Source: Nitrospira sp. SG-bin1 (GTDB taxonomy: Bacteria > Nitrospirota > Nitrospiria > Nitrospirales > Nitrospiraceae). Taken from it: DNA of 64,000 nucleotides. Positions 25,001 to 32,458 of the stretch are shown here, piece after piece (positions within the stretch are counted from its first letter, which is position 1; every line of letters starts with the position of its first letter). The stretch covers positions 60,829 through 124,828 of the forward strand of contig LVWS01000008.1 of NCBI GenBank assembly GCA_002083365.1. Direction: 5' to 3'. Position numbers and translations under genes: made by a program. The notes below the pieces were generated by a model. The model worked only from the letters and a program-made list of their open reading frames with translations. It ran no database searches and was not told the origin of the DNA.

Positions 25001-25538
25001 GCTGAGGATGTTCAAAGGCGTTGGTGGCTTTCACCACTTCGCGGGTCTGGGGATCGACGTAATAATGCCCTTGCGCCGGTCCGGACAACCCATAGGCATA
25101 ATGAAGGCCTGTATTGAACCATTGGGGGGAATTCGGCGCAGCCATTTGGTGCGCCAGCATGTAGCACATCTCATCGTGAAACGACTCGGCGTCTTCCGGT
25201 GTCTTGAAATACCCATAGGACTTGCCCCAATGGGTCCAGCACCCCGCCATACGCTCGAAGACCTGACGGGCATCTCGCTCACCACCGAGTGTCGGTTTAC
25301 CATCCGCGTCGACGAGGAGTTGTCCGTTTGAGTCACGCTGCGGAATTCCGGCCTTCCGAAAGTACTTCTGGGCCAATATGTCGATGGCCAATTGAGACCA
25401 TCCCTCAGGAACATCGATATCCTGGAGCTTGAATACCGTAGAGCCGTCGGGATTCCGAATTTCGGACGAACGTTTCACAAACGTCATCCCCTCGTAGGGA
25501 TTCTGCCCGCGACGGGTAAACCTTCGATCAATTCTCAC
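22002..25538 (-). CDS. nrdJ: Adenosylcobalamin-dependent (class II) ribonucleotide reductase
   Basis: A 1178-aa enzyme reducing ribonucleotides to deoxyribonucleotides with a B12-generated thiyl radical, so no oxygen-dependent or glycyl-radical subunit is needed. The core has NTGLHYAYGLSGP, SGGTTRRAAKMVCLDLDHPD, and NPCSEYMFLDDTACNLASLNL containing active-site cysteines. The C-terminal 30 residues form a zinc ribbon (CPEC, then CLKCVTCG), the usual re-reduction tail of long NrdJ proteins. The start is GTG at 25538, preceded 6 bases upstream by AGGAGG, which decides it. Its promoter is overlapped by two NrdR-like sites. No cobalamin riboswitch was seen: the leader is only about 90 bases. Confidence 0.96.
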   Translation of the reverse strand: MRIDRRFTRRGQNPYEGMTFVKRSSEIRNPDGSTVFKLQDIDVPEGWSQLAIDILAQKYFRKAGIPQRDSNGQLLVDADGKPTLGGERDARQVFERMAGCWTHWGKSYGYFKTPEDAESFHDEMCYMLAHQMAAPNSPQWFNTGLHYAYGLSGPAQGHYYVDPQTREVVKATNAFEHPQPHACFIQSIEDDLVNENGIMDLWVREARLFKYGSGTGTNFSKLRGDGEGLSGGGKSSGLMSFLKIGDRAAGAIKSGGTTRRAAKMVCLDLDHPDIEEFIDWKVIEEQKVAAMVTGSRICAQRLNAVLKACHTVDGEGALRLDLDQKTNPVLREALTSARRDMVPEAYIQRMFSYAQQGFTHFVFHEYDTNWDGRAYQTVSGQNSNNSVRIPNEFFAALEADGNWELKRRTNGKVCKTIKARELWNRIAWAAWICADPGTQYDTTINEWHTCPEDGRINASNPCSEYMFLDDTACNLASLNLTKFYTADGQFEMESFRHAVRLWTIALEISVLMASFPSRAIAEKSYHFRTLGLGYANLGTILMRQGIPYDSPKALAICGAITSIMTGEAYSASAEMAAELQPFPGYEKNREHMLRVIRNHRRAAYQVPHSEYEGLTIAPVGIRPEYCPPDLLLAARRAWDHALELGTAYGYRNAQVTVIAPTGTIGLVMDCDTTGIEPDFALVKFKKLAGGGYFKIINQSLPIALGNLGYTDQQVQDVVRYCVGAQTLKGAPFINHDTLRQKGFDDAALGRLENSLGQAFEIQFVFNKFTFGESFCIEKLGLTEAQLTEANFNMLRALGFTQEEIAAANDFCCGTMTVEGAPHLKAEHLAVFDCANRCGRIGQRSIAVNAHIRMMAAAQPFISGAISKTINMPADATVEDVKAAYLLAWKSMVKAVALYRDGSKLSQPLSASTDSGKAVEAATNVMEMAEKVTERVMFRYLAKRRPLPSRRNGYTQKAIVGGHKLYLRTGEYDDGTVGEIFLDMHKEGAAFRSLMNCFAIAISLGLQHGVPLEEFVEAFVFTRFEPNGPVKLNDRIKMSTSIIDYIFRELAVTYLDRYDLAQVKEEDLRMDSMKRDDMDPECFEEEADLDALAKSSVLTEHLPIRRNGGKGNGHGNGHSVARQVEIMRETLTLTEVQSAKDAKVKGYEGDPCPECKQFTMVRNGTCLKCVTCGATSGCS

Positions 25539-25627
25539 GGTAGACCTCCTAAGAGAGGAAAAAGATTGTGGTTAATGGTTTTAATGAGGATCATTCAGGT
25601 ATGGAGACCCTGTTTGTTTCTTGGATG

Positions 25628-25643
25628 TGTCTACATATAGCTA
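25628..25643 (-). promoter_or_regulatory. NrdR-box-like site 2 over the nrdJ -10 region
   Basis: On the minus strand TAGCTATATGTAGACA. The central CTATATGTAG fits the NrdR core CWATATATWG at 9 of 10 positions, while the flanks match poorly. It covers the -10 hexamer TATGTA (25637-25632) and lies 32 bp centre to centre from site 1, the three-turn spacing usual for NrdR. Confidence 0.5.
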
Positions 25644-25660
25644 TCATATTTTTTTGTCAA
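25632..25660 (-). promoter_or_regulatory. Sigma-70 promoter of nrdJ
   Basis: On the minus strand a consensus -35 TTGACA (25660-25655), 17 bp, then TATGTA (25637-25632). Transcription would begin near 25625, leaving a leader of about 87 bases ending in AGGAGG and the GTG start. Confidence 0.65.
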
Positions 25661-25675
25661 CACCAAGTATTGTGG
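25660..25675 (-). promoter_or_regulatory. NrdR-box-like site 1 upstream of nrdJ
   Basis: On the minus strand CCACAATACTTGGTGT matches the NrdR consensus ACACWATATATWGTGT at 12 of 16 positions. It abuts the -35 hexamer, and 16 bp separate it from site 2. Repression of nrdJ by NrdR-dATP is the expected outcome. Confidence 0.6.
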
Positions 25676-25817
25676 ATCTTTGGGAAATGAGAGGATACGC
25701 TGTGAATAGTCACAACGCGAGTAACCATGCCTATTTTAGGGGATTAGCAACGAGGTTATCCACAGAAATGGGGGTGAGATCAAGGCCCCTCCAAATTACC
25801 CTGGCCTTTTTTTCTTT

Positions 25818-26189
25818 TTAAAAGGCCATTCGTCCGATTTTCAGCGTCGCCTCCTCGACACCTTGTATGGGAATGAACCGACCGCCGAGCCCCAGGACGA
25901 TGACTTTCGTATCCGCCACCTGTGTTTCATATTGGCTCATAATTCCCCAGTTGTGTCGCGCTGTATTCGGCCGCACGATTGATTCAAGAAGTTTCCTGCT
26001 CTGCGACTGAAACACCTGCCGAATGAATTGTTGTTCTCGAGTCGGTGTACCCTGGTCCATTCGGTCTATCGCTTTGGTCAATTCTCGCTCAACGAAGCGC
26101 AAATAGTCGTCCATGGTCGGGTTCGACCATGCCAGCCCAACTGCCCCGGCGAGTGCACAGACAATCGCGCCTAAACGAAGGAGGCTCAT
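25818..26189 (-). CDS. Exported DUF4359-like protein
   Basis: A 123-aa protein with a signal peptide (about 1-22, AGAVGLAWS), followed by NPTMDDYLRFVERELTKAI and a C-terminal QVADTKVIVLGLGGRFIPI. The small size, the NP..YE/DYL start after the signal and the VLGL-type end fit the DUF4359 family, whose function is unknown. The stop codon lies in an AT-rich stem-like stretch (GGCCTTTT and AAAAGGCC at 25802-25827) that may end transcription. It is divergent from the gene at 26319. Confidence 0.7.
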   Translation of the reverse strand: MSLLRLGAIVCALAGAVGLAWSNPTMDDYLRFVERELTKAIDRMDQGTPTREQQFIRQVFQSQSRKLLESIVRPNTARHNWGIMSQYETQVADTKVIVLGLGGRFIPIQGVEEATLKIGRMAF

Positions 26190-26245
26190 GACATTCTCGG
26201 TACTCCCTTCAACTGCCTGTGATGAAATACCTCAACCGACCTGAT

Positions 26246-26274
26246 TTGACAAACGACGGTCGGCCAATTAGCTT
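26246..26274 (+). promoter_or_regulatory. Candidate promoter of the 97-aa membrane protein gene
   Basis: TTGACA (26246-26251), a 17-bp spacer and TAGCTT (26269-26274). The -35 is consensus and the -10 is weak. It lies 45 bp before the gene's start codon, which has a strong GGAGGAGG ribosome site. Confidence 0.4.
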
Positions 26275-26318
26275 AGTCCGAATTCTGTTTACATAGATCA
26301 TAGAACCTGGAGGAGGCC

Positions 26319-26612
26319 ATGTTCGTCTGGAGCAAAAAACTTATCGGAGGCTTGTTAGGTGCATTCGTGCTGCTGTTAGGGATCTTCTTCCTCCAAGGCC
26401 CGTCCGAGAGTACGAGCGTGCTCAAGACACACACGACCCAGTGGATCATCTTGAACTATGCCTGCCTGCTCGTGTGGCTGTTTGTCTGGATGATCGACCA
26501 AGCACGAGTCCGCGGCAAGAACGTCTGGCTCTGGTTAGTGCCGTTCATCCTCGCCCCACTTCCAACCCTCATGATCTTCGTCCTATTCCTTCAGCGGCGG
26601 CTGTCTGCTTAG
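26319..26612 (+). CDS. Small integral membrane protein, function unknown
   Basis: A 97-aa protein with three hydrophobic segments (about 8-27, 41-58 and 68-90) separated by short polar loops, ending in QRRLSA. GGAGGAGG directly before the ATG marks it as a real, well-translated gene. I recognise no family. It stands alone between the DUF4359 gene and the ankyrin pseudogene. Confidence 0.7.
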   Translation: MFVWSKKLIGGLLGAFVLLLGIFFLQGPSESTSVLKTHTTQWIILNYACLLVWLFVWMIDQARVRGKNVWLWLVPFILAPLPTLMIFVLFLQRRLSA

Positions 26613-26662
26613 ACAATCGTATGGCGATCTGTGGAGTTCAGCCTGTCCATATTTTCCTCTCT

Positions 26663-27095
26663 TCAAGTCAGAAACTGTCCAACATCATAGTTACCGATGC
26701 TCTTGGCAAGCGTCGCTGGTGATATCCCGTATTTATTCGATACATCCTTGTTCGCTCCAGCCCGTAAGAGCATAGCGATGATTTCACCTCGCCCTCGTGA
26801 ACTAAAGACGGCATTAAAGAGAGGGGTATTGCCATTCTCATCAGGAGAAGCTTCGCGATAGCAATGACATATTCTTGTGCCGCAAAATGCAGAGTTGTAC
26901 GACCATTGCGATCTTGAACGTTAGGATCTGCCCCAGACTTAAGGAGATGTGCTACAGCTGCTTCATGCTTCGCGATCGTTGCATGTATGAGAGCCGTGCT
27001 TTGATCTCGATCACGTTGATTGATATCCTCACCGCTCTTCAGCGCTTTCTGAATACCAATAAGTCTCCCTTAAAAACAAACTCGATTAAGCTCAT
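26663..27095 (-). pseudogene. Frameshifted ankyrin-repeat gene remnant
   Basis: On the minus strand three frames in turn encode pieces of one ankyrin-repeat protein. The first is MSLIEFVFKGDL from the ATG at 27095. The second is GIQKALKSGEDINQRD through GADPNVQDRNGRTTLHFAAQE to AKLLL. The third, after a shift near 26860, is DENGNTPLFNAVFSSRGRGE through LLRAGANKDVSNKYG to GNYDVGQFLT and a stop at 26663. At the second break about ten codons of a repeat also seem to be missing. Ankyrin proteins mediate protein binding, and this one is probably inactive. Sequencing error is the alternative for a single indel, less so for two breaks plus a deletion. Confidence 0.75.
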
Positions 27096-27135
27096 TATTT
27101 TGCCTCTGGAGCAAAAAAAGAACAGATTGCCATTG

Positions 27136-28431
27136 TCATTTGGAAACGGGCGAGGCTGCTGGTTCCAGAACAGAGGGTTGGTCGACGTTTTTCTGTTCTG
27201 GCTCGATGGAACGCCGGATCCGCCAGACCGCCCAGAGACCCGGCAACGCCACCACTACAGTCAAAACAAAAAATTGGGTCCATCCCACCAGAGCGACGAC
27301 ATCAGCCGATGGGCGGCCGGCAAAGACTCGTCCCAACGCCTCTAGCGAAGACAACAGCGCGAACTGGGTCGCCGTATACCGGGCATCGCAGAGCGACATG
27401 ACTAACGCCACGAACGCGGCAGTCCCCATGCCTCCAGTCACGTTTTCGATTACGACCGCAGCCGTAAGCATACTCGAACTCTTGCCCACCAACGCCAGGA
27501 CGACGAATCCCAAATTTGAAACAGCTTGCAGGACACCGAAGATCAGCAACGACCGTACGAGTCCGGACTTTGTCATAAACAGCCCACCGATAAAGGCTCC
27601 TATCAACGTGGCAAAAATCCCGAGCCCCTTCACGGCTCCGACCTCCGTCGCGGAGAAGCCTAATCCTCCGATCAGAAAAGCAGTCTGGAGCGCCGAGGCA
27701 AAGGCATCTCCAAGTTTGTAAAGAATGATCACGGCCAAGAACCCCATCGCCGTGGGCCTTGAAAAGAACTCCGCCAGCGGCGCCCCGACTGCTTCCTTGA
27801 GACTTTGGGGAGCATTGGCAACGATCGTCGGATCAGGGCTGACCAAGGTGATCACCACCCCCGCGACCATGAGGGCTGCCATCGCCAGATAGGTCATCTG
27901 CCAGCCGACATGATCAGCGAGCGCCAATGCGCCGGCCCCGGAAGCCAAGAGCGCGACTCGATAGCCATTCACCCAGACGGCGGCGCCCAGCCCCCGCTCG
28001 TGAGGCTGGAGCGTGTCCGTTCGATAGGCATCGAAGACAATGTCCAGCGAGGCGCCTAGAAATGCGACAAGCACAGCATAGGCCGCCAGCCATCCAGGAT
28101 GAATCTTCGGATTAGTCACGGCCATGAGCCCAAGACCGATGGCGACACAAAGTTGCGTCACGACCATCCATCCGCGACGCCGTCCCAACCAAGGAGGCAC
28201 CAGGCGATCCATCACCGGAGCCCACAAGAACTTCAGCGTATAGGGCAGGCCGACCAGCGTGAAAATACCGATGGTCTTGAGATCAACCCCTTCGACCGTC
28301 AGCCAGGCCTGGAGAGTCCCGGACGTGAGCGCGAGCGGAAGGCCGGATACAAACCCTAACGGCAACATCACGATGAGGCGCCGGTTTAGCAACGCAGCGA
28401 AGTTAGATGACTCTGGCGTCACGGTACGCAC
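27136..28431 (-). CDS. ampG: AmpG-like MFS permease (muropeptide transporter family)
   Basis: A 431-aa major facilitator with about twelve hydrophobic segments. The N-terminal LPLGFVSGLPLALTSGTLQAWL, then PYTLKFLWAPVMDR and the cytoplasmic loop GRRRGWM are typical of AmpG, which imports anhydro-muropeptides for cell-wall recycling. The sequence LGASLDIVFDAYRTD matches the family's DxxxDAyR region. The start is a GTG at 28431 with no clear ribosome site. Other members of this family carry siderophores or acetyl-CoA, so the substrate is an inference. Confidence 0.82.
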   Translation of the reverse strand: MRTVTPESSNFAALLNRRLIVMLPLGFVSGLPLALTSGTLQAWLTVEGVDLKTIGIFTLVGLPYTLKFLWAPVMDRLVPPWLGRRRGWMVVTQLCVAIGLGLMAVTNPKIHPGWLAAYAVLVAFLGASLDIVFDAYRTDTLQPHERGLGAAVWVNGYRVALLASGAGALALADHVGWQMTYLAMAALMVAGVVITLVSPDPTIVANAPQSLKEAVGAPLAEFFSRPTAMGFLAVIILYKLGDAFASALQTAFLIGGLGFSATEVGAVKGLGIFATLIGAFIGGLFMTKSGLVRSLLIFGVLQAVSNLGFVVLALVGKSSSMLTAAVVIENVTGGMGTAAFVALVMSLCDARYTATQFALLSSLEALGRVFAGRPSADVVALVGWTQFFVLTVVVALPGLWAVWRIRRSIEPEQKNVDQPSVLEPAASPVSK

Positions 28432-28617
28432 CCATACGAGAGTGGATCAAATCGGACTCATTGATGTGCAGCAAGGCCCCCAGCTGGAACGCAGAATACC
28501 ATCGCCGCCCGCCGTGACTGAGCAGAATCAATAAACGTGCGCCCTTGGACAAAGCTCAGAACGAACGGATACCGCGAAGAACTCTCAAGACTCGACATTA
28601 GCCGGCTGGCGTGGAAA

Positions 28618-29019
28618 TTAACAGGGTTGTCCGTTGAACAAACACGGCTTGTACCGCGAGATGTCGAAATCGGTATTTTCCTGATAGACCTTCTCGTTGC
28701 CGTTGACGCCGTCTTGCTCAGGATCGTTCCACATGGTGTGGTTCCACCAATAGAACAGCGGTTGAGCTTCGGTCTGGTAGACGGGGTTTCCGTAGCTGCT
28801 GCGGGAGTATTCTTGAACCAGCCGGGCCGTCACATAGTCGACCTGGCCGTTTCCTCGAAGGGAATAGAGCAAGATAAATAATCGGGCCTCATGGTCATAC
28901 AGTTCATCCACGCGTGTATTAAGATCAGGTTCTTGAGGAAGAGCATCTGTGCTCCAGCCCGACGCAGGAAGACTCCACAAGGCGCACGCCAGAACAACAA
29001 TGAGCGCACGACGGCCCAT
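28618..29019 (-). CDS. Exported protein, function unknown
   Basis: A 133-aa protein starting at the ATG at 29019; a GTG nine bases upstream is also possible. Residues 1-21 form a signal peptide (LACALWSLPASGWS). The mature part has no known motif: it is Tyr/Trp/Asn-rich (LFYWWNHTMWNDPEQDG) and ends in CLFNGQPC, whose two cysteines may form a disulfide. It ends 186 bp upstream of the ampG-like gene, which lies downstream on the same strand. Confidence 0.6.
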   Translation of the reverse strand: MGRRALIVVLACALWSLPASGWSTDALPQEPDLNTRVDELYDHEARLFILLYSLRGNGQVDYVTARLVQEYSRSSYGNPVYQTEAQPLFYWWNHTMWNDPEQDGVNGNEKVYQENTDFDISRYKPCLFNGQPC

Positions 29020-29094
29020 GCCCCTCACTCTTACCCCAAAGACTTGGATGTAATCAGATCCCGCCTCTTACCGGTACGGTACTCACAAGCGACC

Positions 29095-29124
29095 TTGCCG
29101 GAATACGCATCCCCTCCCTATAAT
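29095..29124 (+). promoter_or_regulatory. Promoter of mtaB-miaB with leaderless start
   Basis: TTGCCG (29095-29100), an 18-bp spacer and a perfect TATAAT (29119-29124). Only 5 bases separate the -10 from the ATG at 29130, so transcription should begin at the start codon itself. Confidence 0.6.
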
Positions 29125-29129
29125 GGACT

Positions 29130-30464
29130 ATGGTGACCCGTGCATCTCTACATACGCTCGGCTGCCGGCTGAATCAAGCCGAAACCTCGATACTCGGGGA
29201 AGGACTGAGGCGCAAGGGATTCGAGCTTGTCGAGTTCGGTCAACCGACCGACCTTCTTGTGCTCAATACCTGCGCCGTGACAGAGGATGCCGAACGGACA
29301 TCGCGATACTTGATCAGAAAGACACTGAGGCATTCTCCTCATGCTTTTATCGCCGTGACCGGCTGCTATGCCCAGACGGGACTTGAAAGCCTCAAGCAAC
29401 AAGTCGGAATTGACCTCATTGTGGGCCACCAATACAAGCTCGACCTACCGGCCTACCTTCCAGCCGCTCACGTCCTACGTAAACGGTCTGCCATGGAAGT
29501 GCACCATACAAAAACAATGGCGCGTGGAGACTTCGCTCTGCCGCATTTTGCCGAGCCTGATTCCACCCGCGCGCTGCTCAAGATCCAGGACGGCTGCAGC
29601 ACCATGTGTAGCTTCTGTATTATTCCGTTCGCAAGGGGGCACGAGCGGAGTCGAACGTTCGCTGATATCCAACGTGAGGTTGAACGCCTCATAGAACGAG
29701 GGTATCGGGAAGTCGTGCTGACCGGAGTGAACATCGGTCAATATGATCACCAAGACCGAGACTTCTGCTCGTTACTTCGCTGGTTCGACCAAACGGCGAA
29801 CCTCGAACGGATCCGCATTTCCTCGATCGAACCTACCACGGTCGACGATGAATTGTTGGATCTCCTCGCCTCGTCGAAAAAACTTTGTCCCTATCTCCAT
29901 ATCCCCTTGCAGAGCGGAGATGACCGGATCTTAGAATCCATGAATCGGCGTCATACAATCAAGACCTATCGCAAGCTCATTGAAACGGCACTCACAAAAA
30001 TTCCAGACCTTGGTCTTGGGACCGATCTCATGGTCGGATTCCCGGGTGAGACGGACGCGGCATTTCAGAACACCTTAGCCGTTGCAACGGACCTTCCCTT
30101 TTCTTATCTCCATGTGTTTCCTTATTCTCCACGGCCCGGAACCGCCGCACTTCGCATGAAGCAACGGGTCTCTTCGGCGACGGTAAAAAAACGAACCAAA
30201 ATACTATTGGATCTCGATCGTGCCAAGCGACTCACCTTCCACAACAAACAAATTGGGAAGACCGTCTCGGTCTTATTTGAAAAAGGGATTCAAGACGCCT
30301 CACGCTTCGGCACGACCCCCAATTTTACGAGAGTGGCGGTGGCAAACTCTGCGGATCTTCAGAGTCGGATCATGCCTGTGACGGTTACCGCTGCAACAGA
30401 CCGCTGCGCGTTCGGCCATCTCGCCTCCGCCCAACCGCTGAACTCTGCAATGGCGCTGCTATGA
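29130..30464 (+). CDS. mtaB: tRNA t6A37 methylthiotransferase MtaB
   Basis: A 444-aa radical SAM enzyme converting t6A37 to ms2t6A37 in tRNAs reading ANN codons. The N-terminal UPF0004 domain holds Cys12, Cys48 and Cys79 for the auxiliary iron-sulfur cluster. The SAM cluster cysteines are 156, 160 and 163 (GCSTMCSFC), and a weak TRAM-like C-terminus follows from about 375. The opening TLGCRLNQAE and the CSTMCSFC spacer favour MtaB over MiaB or RimO. There is no Shine-Dalgarno sequence, and the ATG lies 5 bases after a TATAAT. The stop overlaps the miaB start as ATGA. Confidence 0.93.
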   Translation: MVTRASLHTLGCRLNQAETSILGEGLRRKGFELVEFGQPTDLLVLNTCAVTEDAERTSRYLIRKTLRHSPHAFIAVTGCYAQTGLESLKQQVGIDLIVGHQYKLDLPAYLPAAHVLRKRSAMEVHHTKTMARGDFALPHFAEPDSTRALLKIQDGCSTMCSFCIIPFARGHERSRTFADIQREVERLIERGYREVVLTGVNIGQYDHQDRDFCSLLRWFDQTANLERIRISSIEPTTVDDELLDLLASSKKLCPYLHIPLQSGDDRILESMNRRHTIKTYRKLIETALTKIPDLGLGTDLMVGFPGETDAAFQNTLAVATDLPFSYLHVFPYSPRPGTAALRMKQRVSSATVKKRTKILLDLDRAKRLTFHNKQIGKTVSVLFEKGIQDASRFGTTPNFTRVAVANSADLQSRIMPVTVTAATDRCAFGHLASAQPLNSAMALL

Positions 30465-31792
30465 GCCTGAAAATCCTTCCGTACGTCCATATCGAGACCT
30501 TCGGCTGCCAGATGAACGAGTCCGATAGTGAACTCGTTCGCTCAATGTTGAAGCAACAAGGCTTCGTCTTCACGGAGGACCGCGAACGTGCCGATGTTGT
30601 GTTGGTCAACACCTGCGCCATCAGAGAGAATGCCCACAACAAGATCTATGCCCATCTCTCGGAGTTGAAAGCGGTCAAGAAACAGCGCCCCCTCGTCGTC
30701 GGCGTCCTCGGCTGCATGGCTCAGAACTTAAAGAGCGATCTTGCGGACAAGGAACCCATCATTGACGTCTTAGCCGGTCCCGATTCGTACAGACAGCTTC
30801 CCTCGTTGCTGACCACTGCACTTGAAGCGCAAGAGCAAGGACTTGCTCGGAAGAGGTTTGCGCTCGATCTCTCCGAGTATGAAACCTATGAAGGGATCCT
30901 GCCGGACCGCGACAGCGGCGTGAATGCATGGATTACCGTGATGCGAGGCTGCGATAATTTTTGTTCCTTCTGCGTCGTCCCCTATACCAGAGGCCGTGAA
31001 CGGTCGCGCGATCCGGAGTCCATTCTGCTTGAAGCCCGTGACGCCGCCGCCCGCGGGTTCAGGCAAATGACGTTGCTCGGTCAGAACGTGAATTCTTATC
31101 GCCACGGAGAATGGGACTTTGCCAAACTCATCAGTGCCGTCGCCGACCAACCGGGCATCAAGCGCGTCCGGTTTACCTCTCCGCACCCCAAAGACTTTCC
31201 TCCGGCACTGATCGAAGCCATTGCCACACATCCAAGGATTTGCAAACACATCCATCTACCGCTTCAGTCAGGAAGCGACCGAATCCTCGAACTGATGGGG
31301 CGGACTTATACCGGAACCGAATACCTGGCACTGGTTGATCGCATTAGGCACGTCGTCCCTGACGTTGTCCTGACCACGGATATCATCTGTGGCTTCTGTT
31401 CCGAATCCGAGGACGACTTCCAAGCCACCGCTCGCTTGGTGGAACAGGCCCAGCTTGATTCAGCCTATATCTTCAAATATTCGGAACGGAAAAATACGAT
31501 CGCGGCGAGGAAATATATCGACGATGTGCCGGAACAGGTGAAGGGCCAGCGGGTGTCCCAGCTGGTTGAGCTCCAACGTACGATCACAGCGGCACGCAAC
31601 CGCCGATACATCGGCAAAGATATCGAGATTCTGATCGAGGGTGACGCGACCCGCTCATCAACTCAAGCCATGGGGAAAACCGACGGGAATGTCACGGTCG
31701 TCTGGGAGAAGAGCACTGGCCATTTTGAACCTGGCACCCTCACGACGAAACATATCTTTGATGCCTCGGCCGCAACTCTGTATGGAAAATGA
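30461..31792 (+). CDS. miaB: tRNA-2-methylthio-N6-dimethylallyladenosine synthase MiaB
   Basis: A 443-aa radical SAM methylthiotransferase acting on i6A37 of tRNAs reading UNN codons. Auxiliary-cluster cysteines are 16, 52 and 85 (TFGCQMNESDSE, NTCAIRENA, LGCMAQ). SAM-cluster cysteines are 164, 168 and 171 (GCDNFCSFC). A C-terminal TRAM domain (about 375-440) binds tRNA. All MiaB signature segments are present, including LGQNVNSY and FKYSERKNT. It is coupled to the paralogue mtaB by an ATGA overlap, so one transcript modifies both classes of A37. Confidence 0.95.
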   Translation: MSLKILPYVHIETFGCQMNESDSELVRSMLKQQGFVFTEDRERADVVLVNTCAIRENAHNKIYAHLSELKAVKKQRPLVVGVLGCMAQNLKSDLADKEPIIDVLAGPDSYRQLPSLLTTALEAQEQGLARKRFALDLSEYETYEGILPDRDSGVNAWITVMRGCDNFCSFCVVPYTRGRERSRDPESILLEARDAAARGFRQMTLLGQNVNSYRHGEWDFAKLISAVADQPGIKRVRFTSPHPKDFPPALIEAIATHPRICKHIHLPLQSGSDRILELMGRTYTGTEYLALVDRIRHVVPDVVLTTDIICGFCSESEDDFQATARLVEQAQLDSAYIFKYSERKNTIAARKYIDDVPEQVKGQRVSQLVELQRTITAARNRRYIGKDIEILIEGDATRSSTQAMGKTDGNVTVVWEKSTGHFEPGTLTTKHIFDASAATLYGK

Positions 31793-32229
31793 GAACAAGG
31801 GGCACGTGTATAAGCTTCGCGCCTAGGATGTCTGTCTCACTCAACACTGCGGACAATTCTGCACACTCAGCGGTCAAGCTGAACATTTTCTGACGCTTTC
31901 CCTAACCGTTTTCTTGTGGTTCCACAGCCGTCCGTTCTCTATGTTCATTCAGTTTTGTCTCGCTTATGACTAGACTTGCCATCGATTGTCCAAACCTTCT
32001 CCTCGTTCCGACCAAATCTTTTGATGCTAACCCCATGATTACCAAGGCGCCTCTAGAGCCCTTCTCCCTGGGCGTGACAGCTAGGCTTAACCTCCGACAC
32101 TGAATTTTATTCGAGATTACTCCTAGGCCTCCAAAGGCAATACCACCCGTTCCTTCCAAAGTGAATAAGGCATGAACTTTGCTCAATTTCGCGTCGATCC
32201 GCGATCGTTATCAGGAACTTCTTCGCGTC
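31793..32229. other. 437-bp gap, no convincing gene
   Basis: Between miaB and the small open frame at 32230 I see no RNA gene, repeat or clear terminator. A minus-strand open frame at 31902-32186 has no signal, motif or ribosome site and is not accepted. The composition is A+T-richer than the flanking genes. Confidence 0.5.
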
Positions 32230-32367
32230 ATGAAGCCCGCTGACTCTGACTCAAAGCCCAATCCCAACCCTTCTGATTCCCGCATCACACTCGAAACGAT
32301 CATTTCAGTCGGAGTATTCGGATGGTTGACCATCGGCATGGTGTTGATGGGTTTAGGTATCTGGTAG
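32230..32367 (+). CDS. Possible small single-helix membrane peptide
   Basis: A 45-aa open frame: a polar Pro/Asp/Ser-rich N-terminal half, then one hydrophobic helix (ISVGVFGWLTIGMVLMGLGIW) to the end. The layout is that of a tail-anchored small membrane protein. The ribosome site is poor (AGGA about 12 bases before the ATG). It lies about 90 bp before the lipoprotein gene on the same strand. No family recognised. Confidence 0.4.
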   Translation: MKPADSDSKPNPNPSDSRITLETIISVGVFGWLTIGMVLMGLGIW

Positions 32368-32458
32368 ACCGACATTCGAACCACAAGAGATTCGGATGTT
32401 TTGTCAAATGGCAAGAACGGCCCCCTCGGTCACAAGACCACATGTGAGGAGATCCCAA

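Noticed and set aside
25539..25627. Cobalamin riboswitch before nrdJ
   Set aside because: The leader is only about 87 bases and has no B12-box-like GCCACTG, so the space and key motif are both missing.
31902..32186. Minus-strand open frame of 94 codons between miaB and the lipoprotein gene
   Set aside because: No ribosome site, signal, motif or sensible composition; it lies in a gap with no operon partner.
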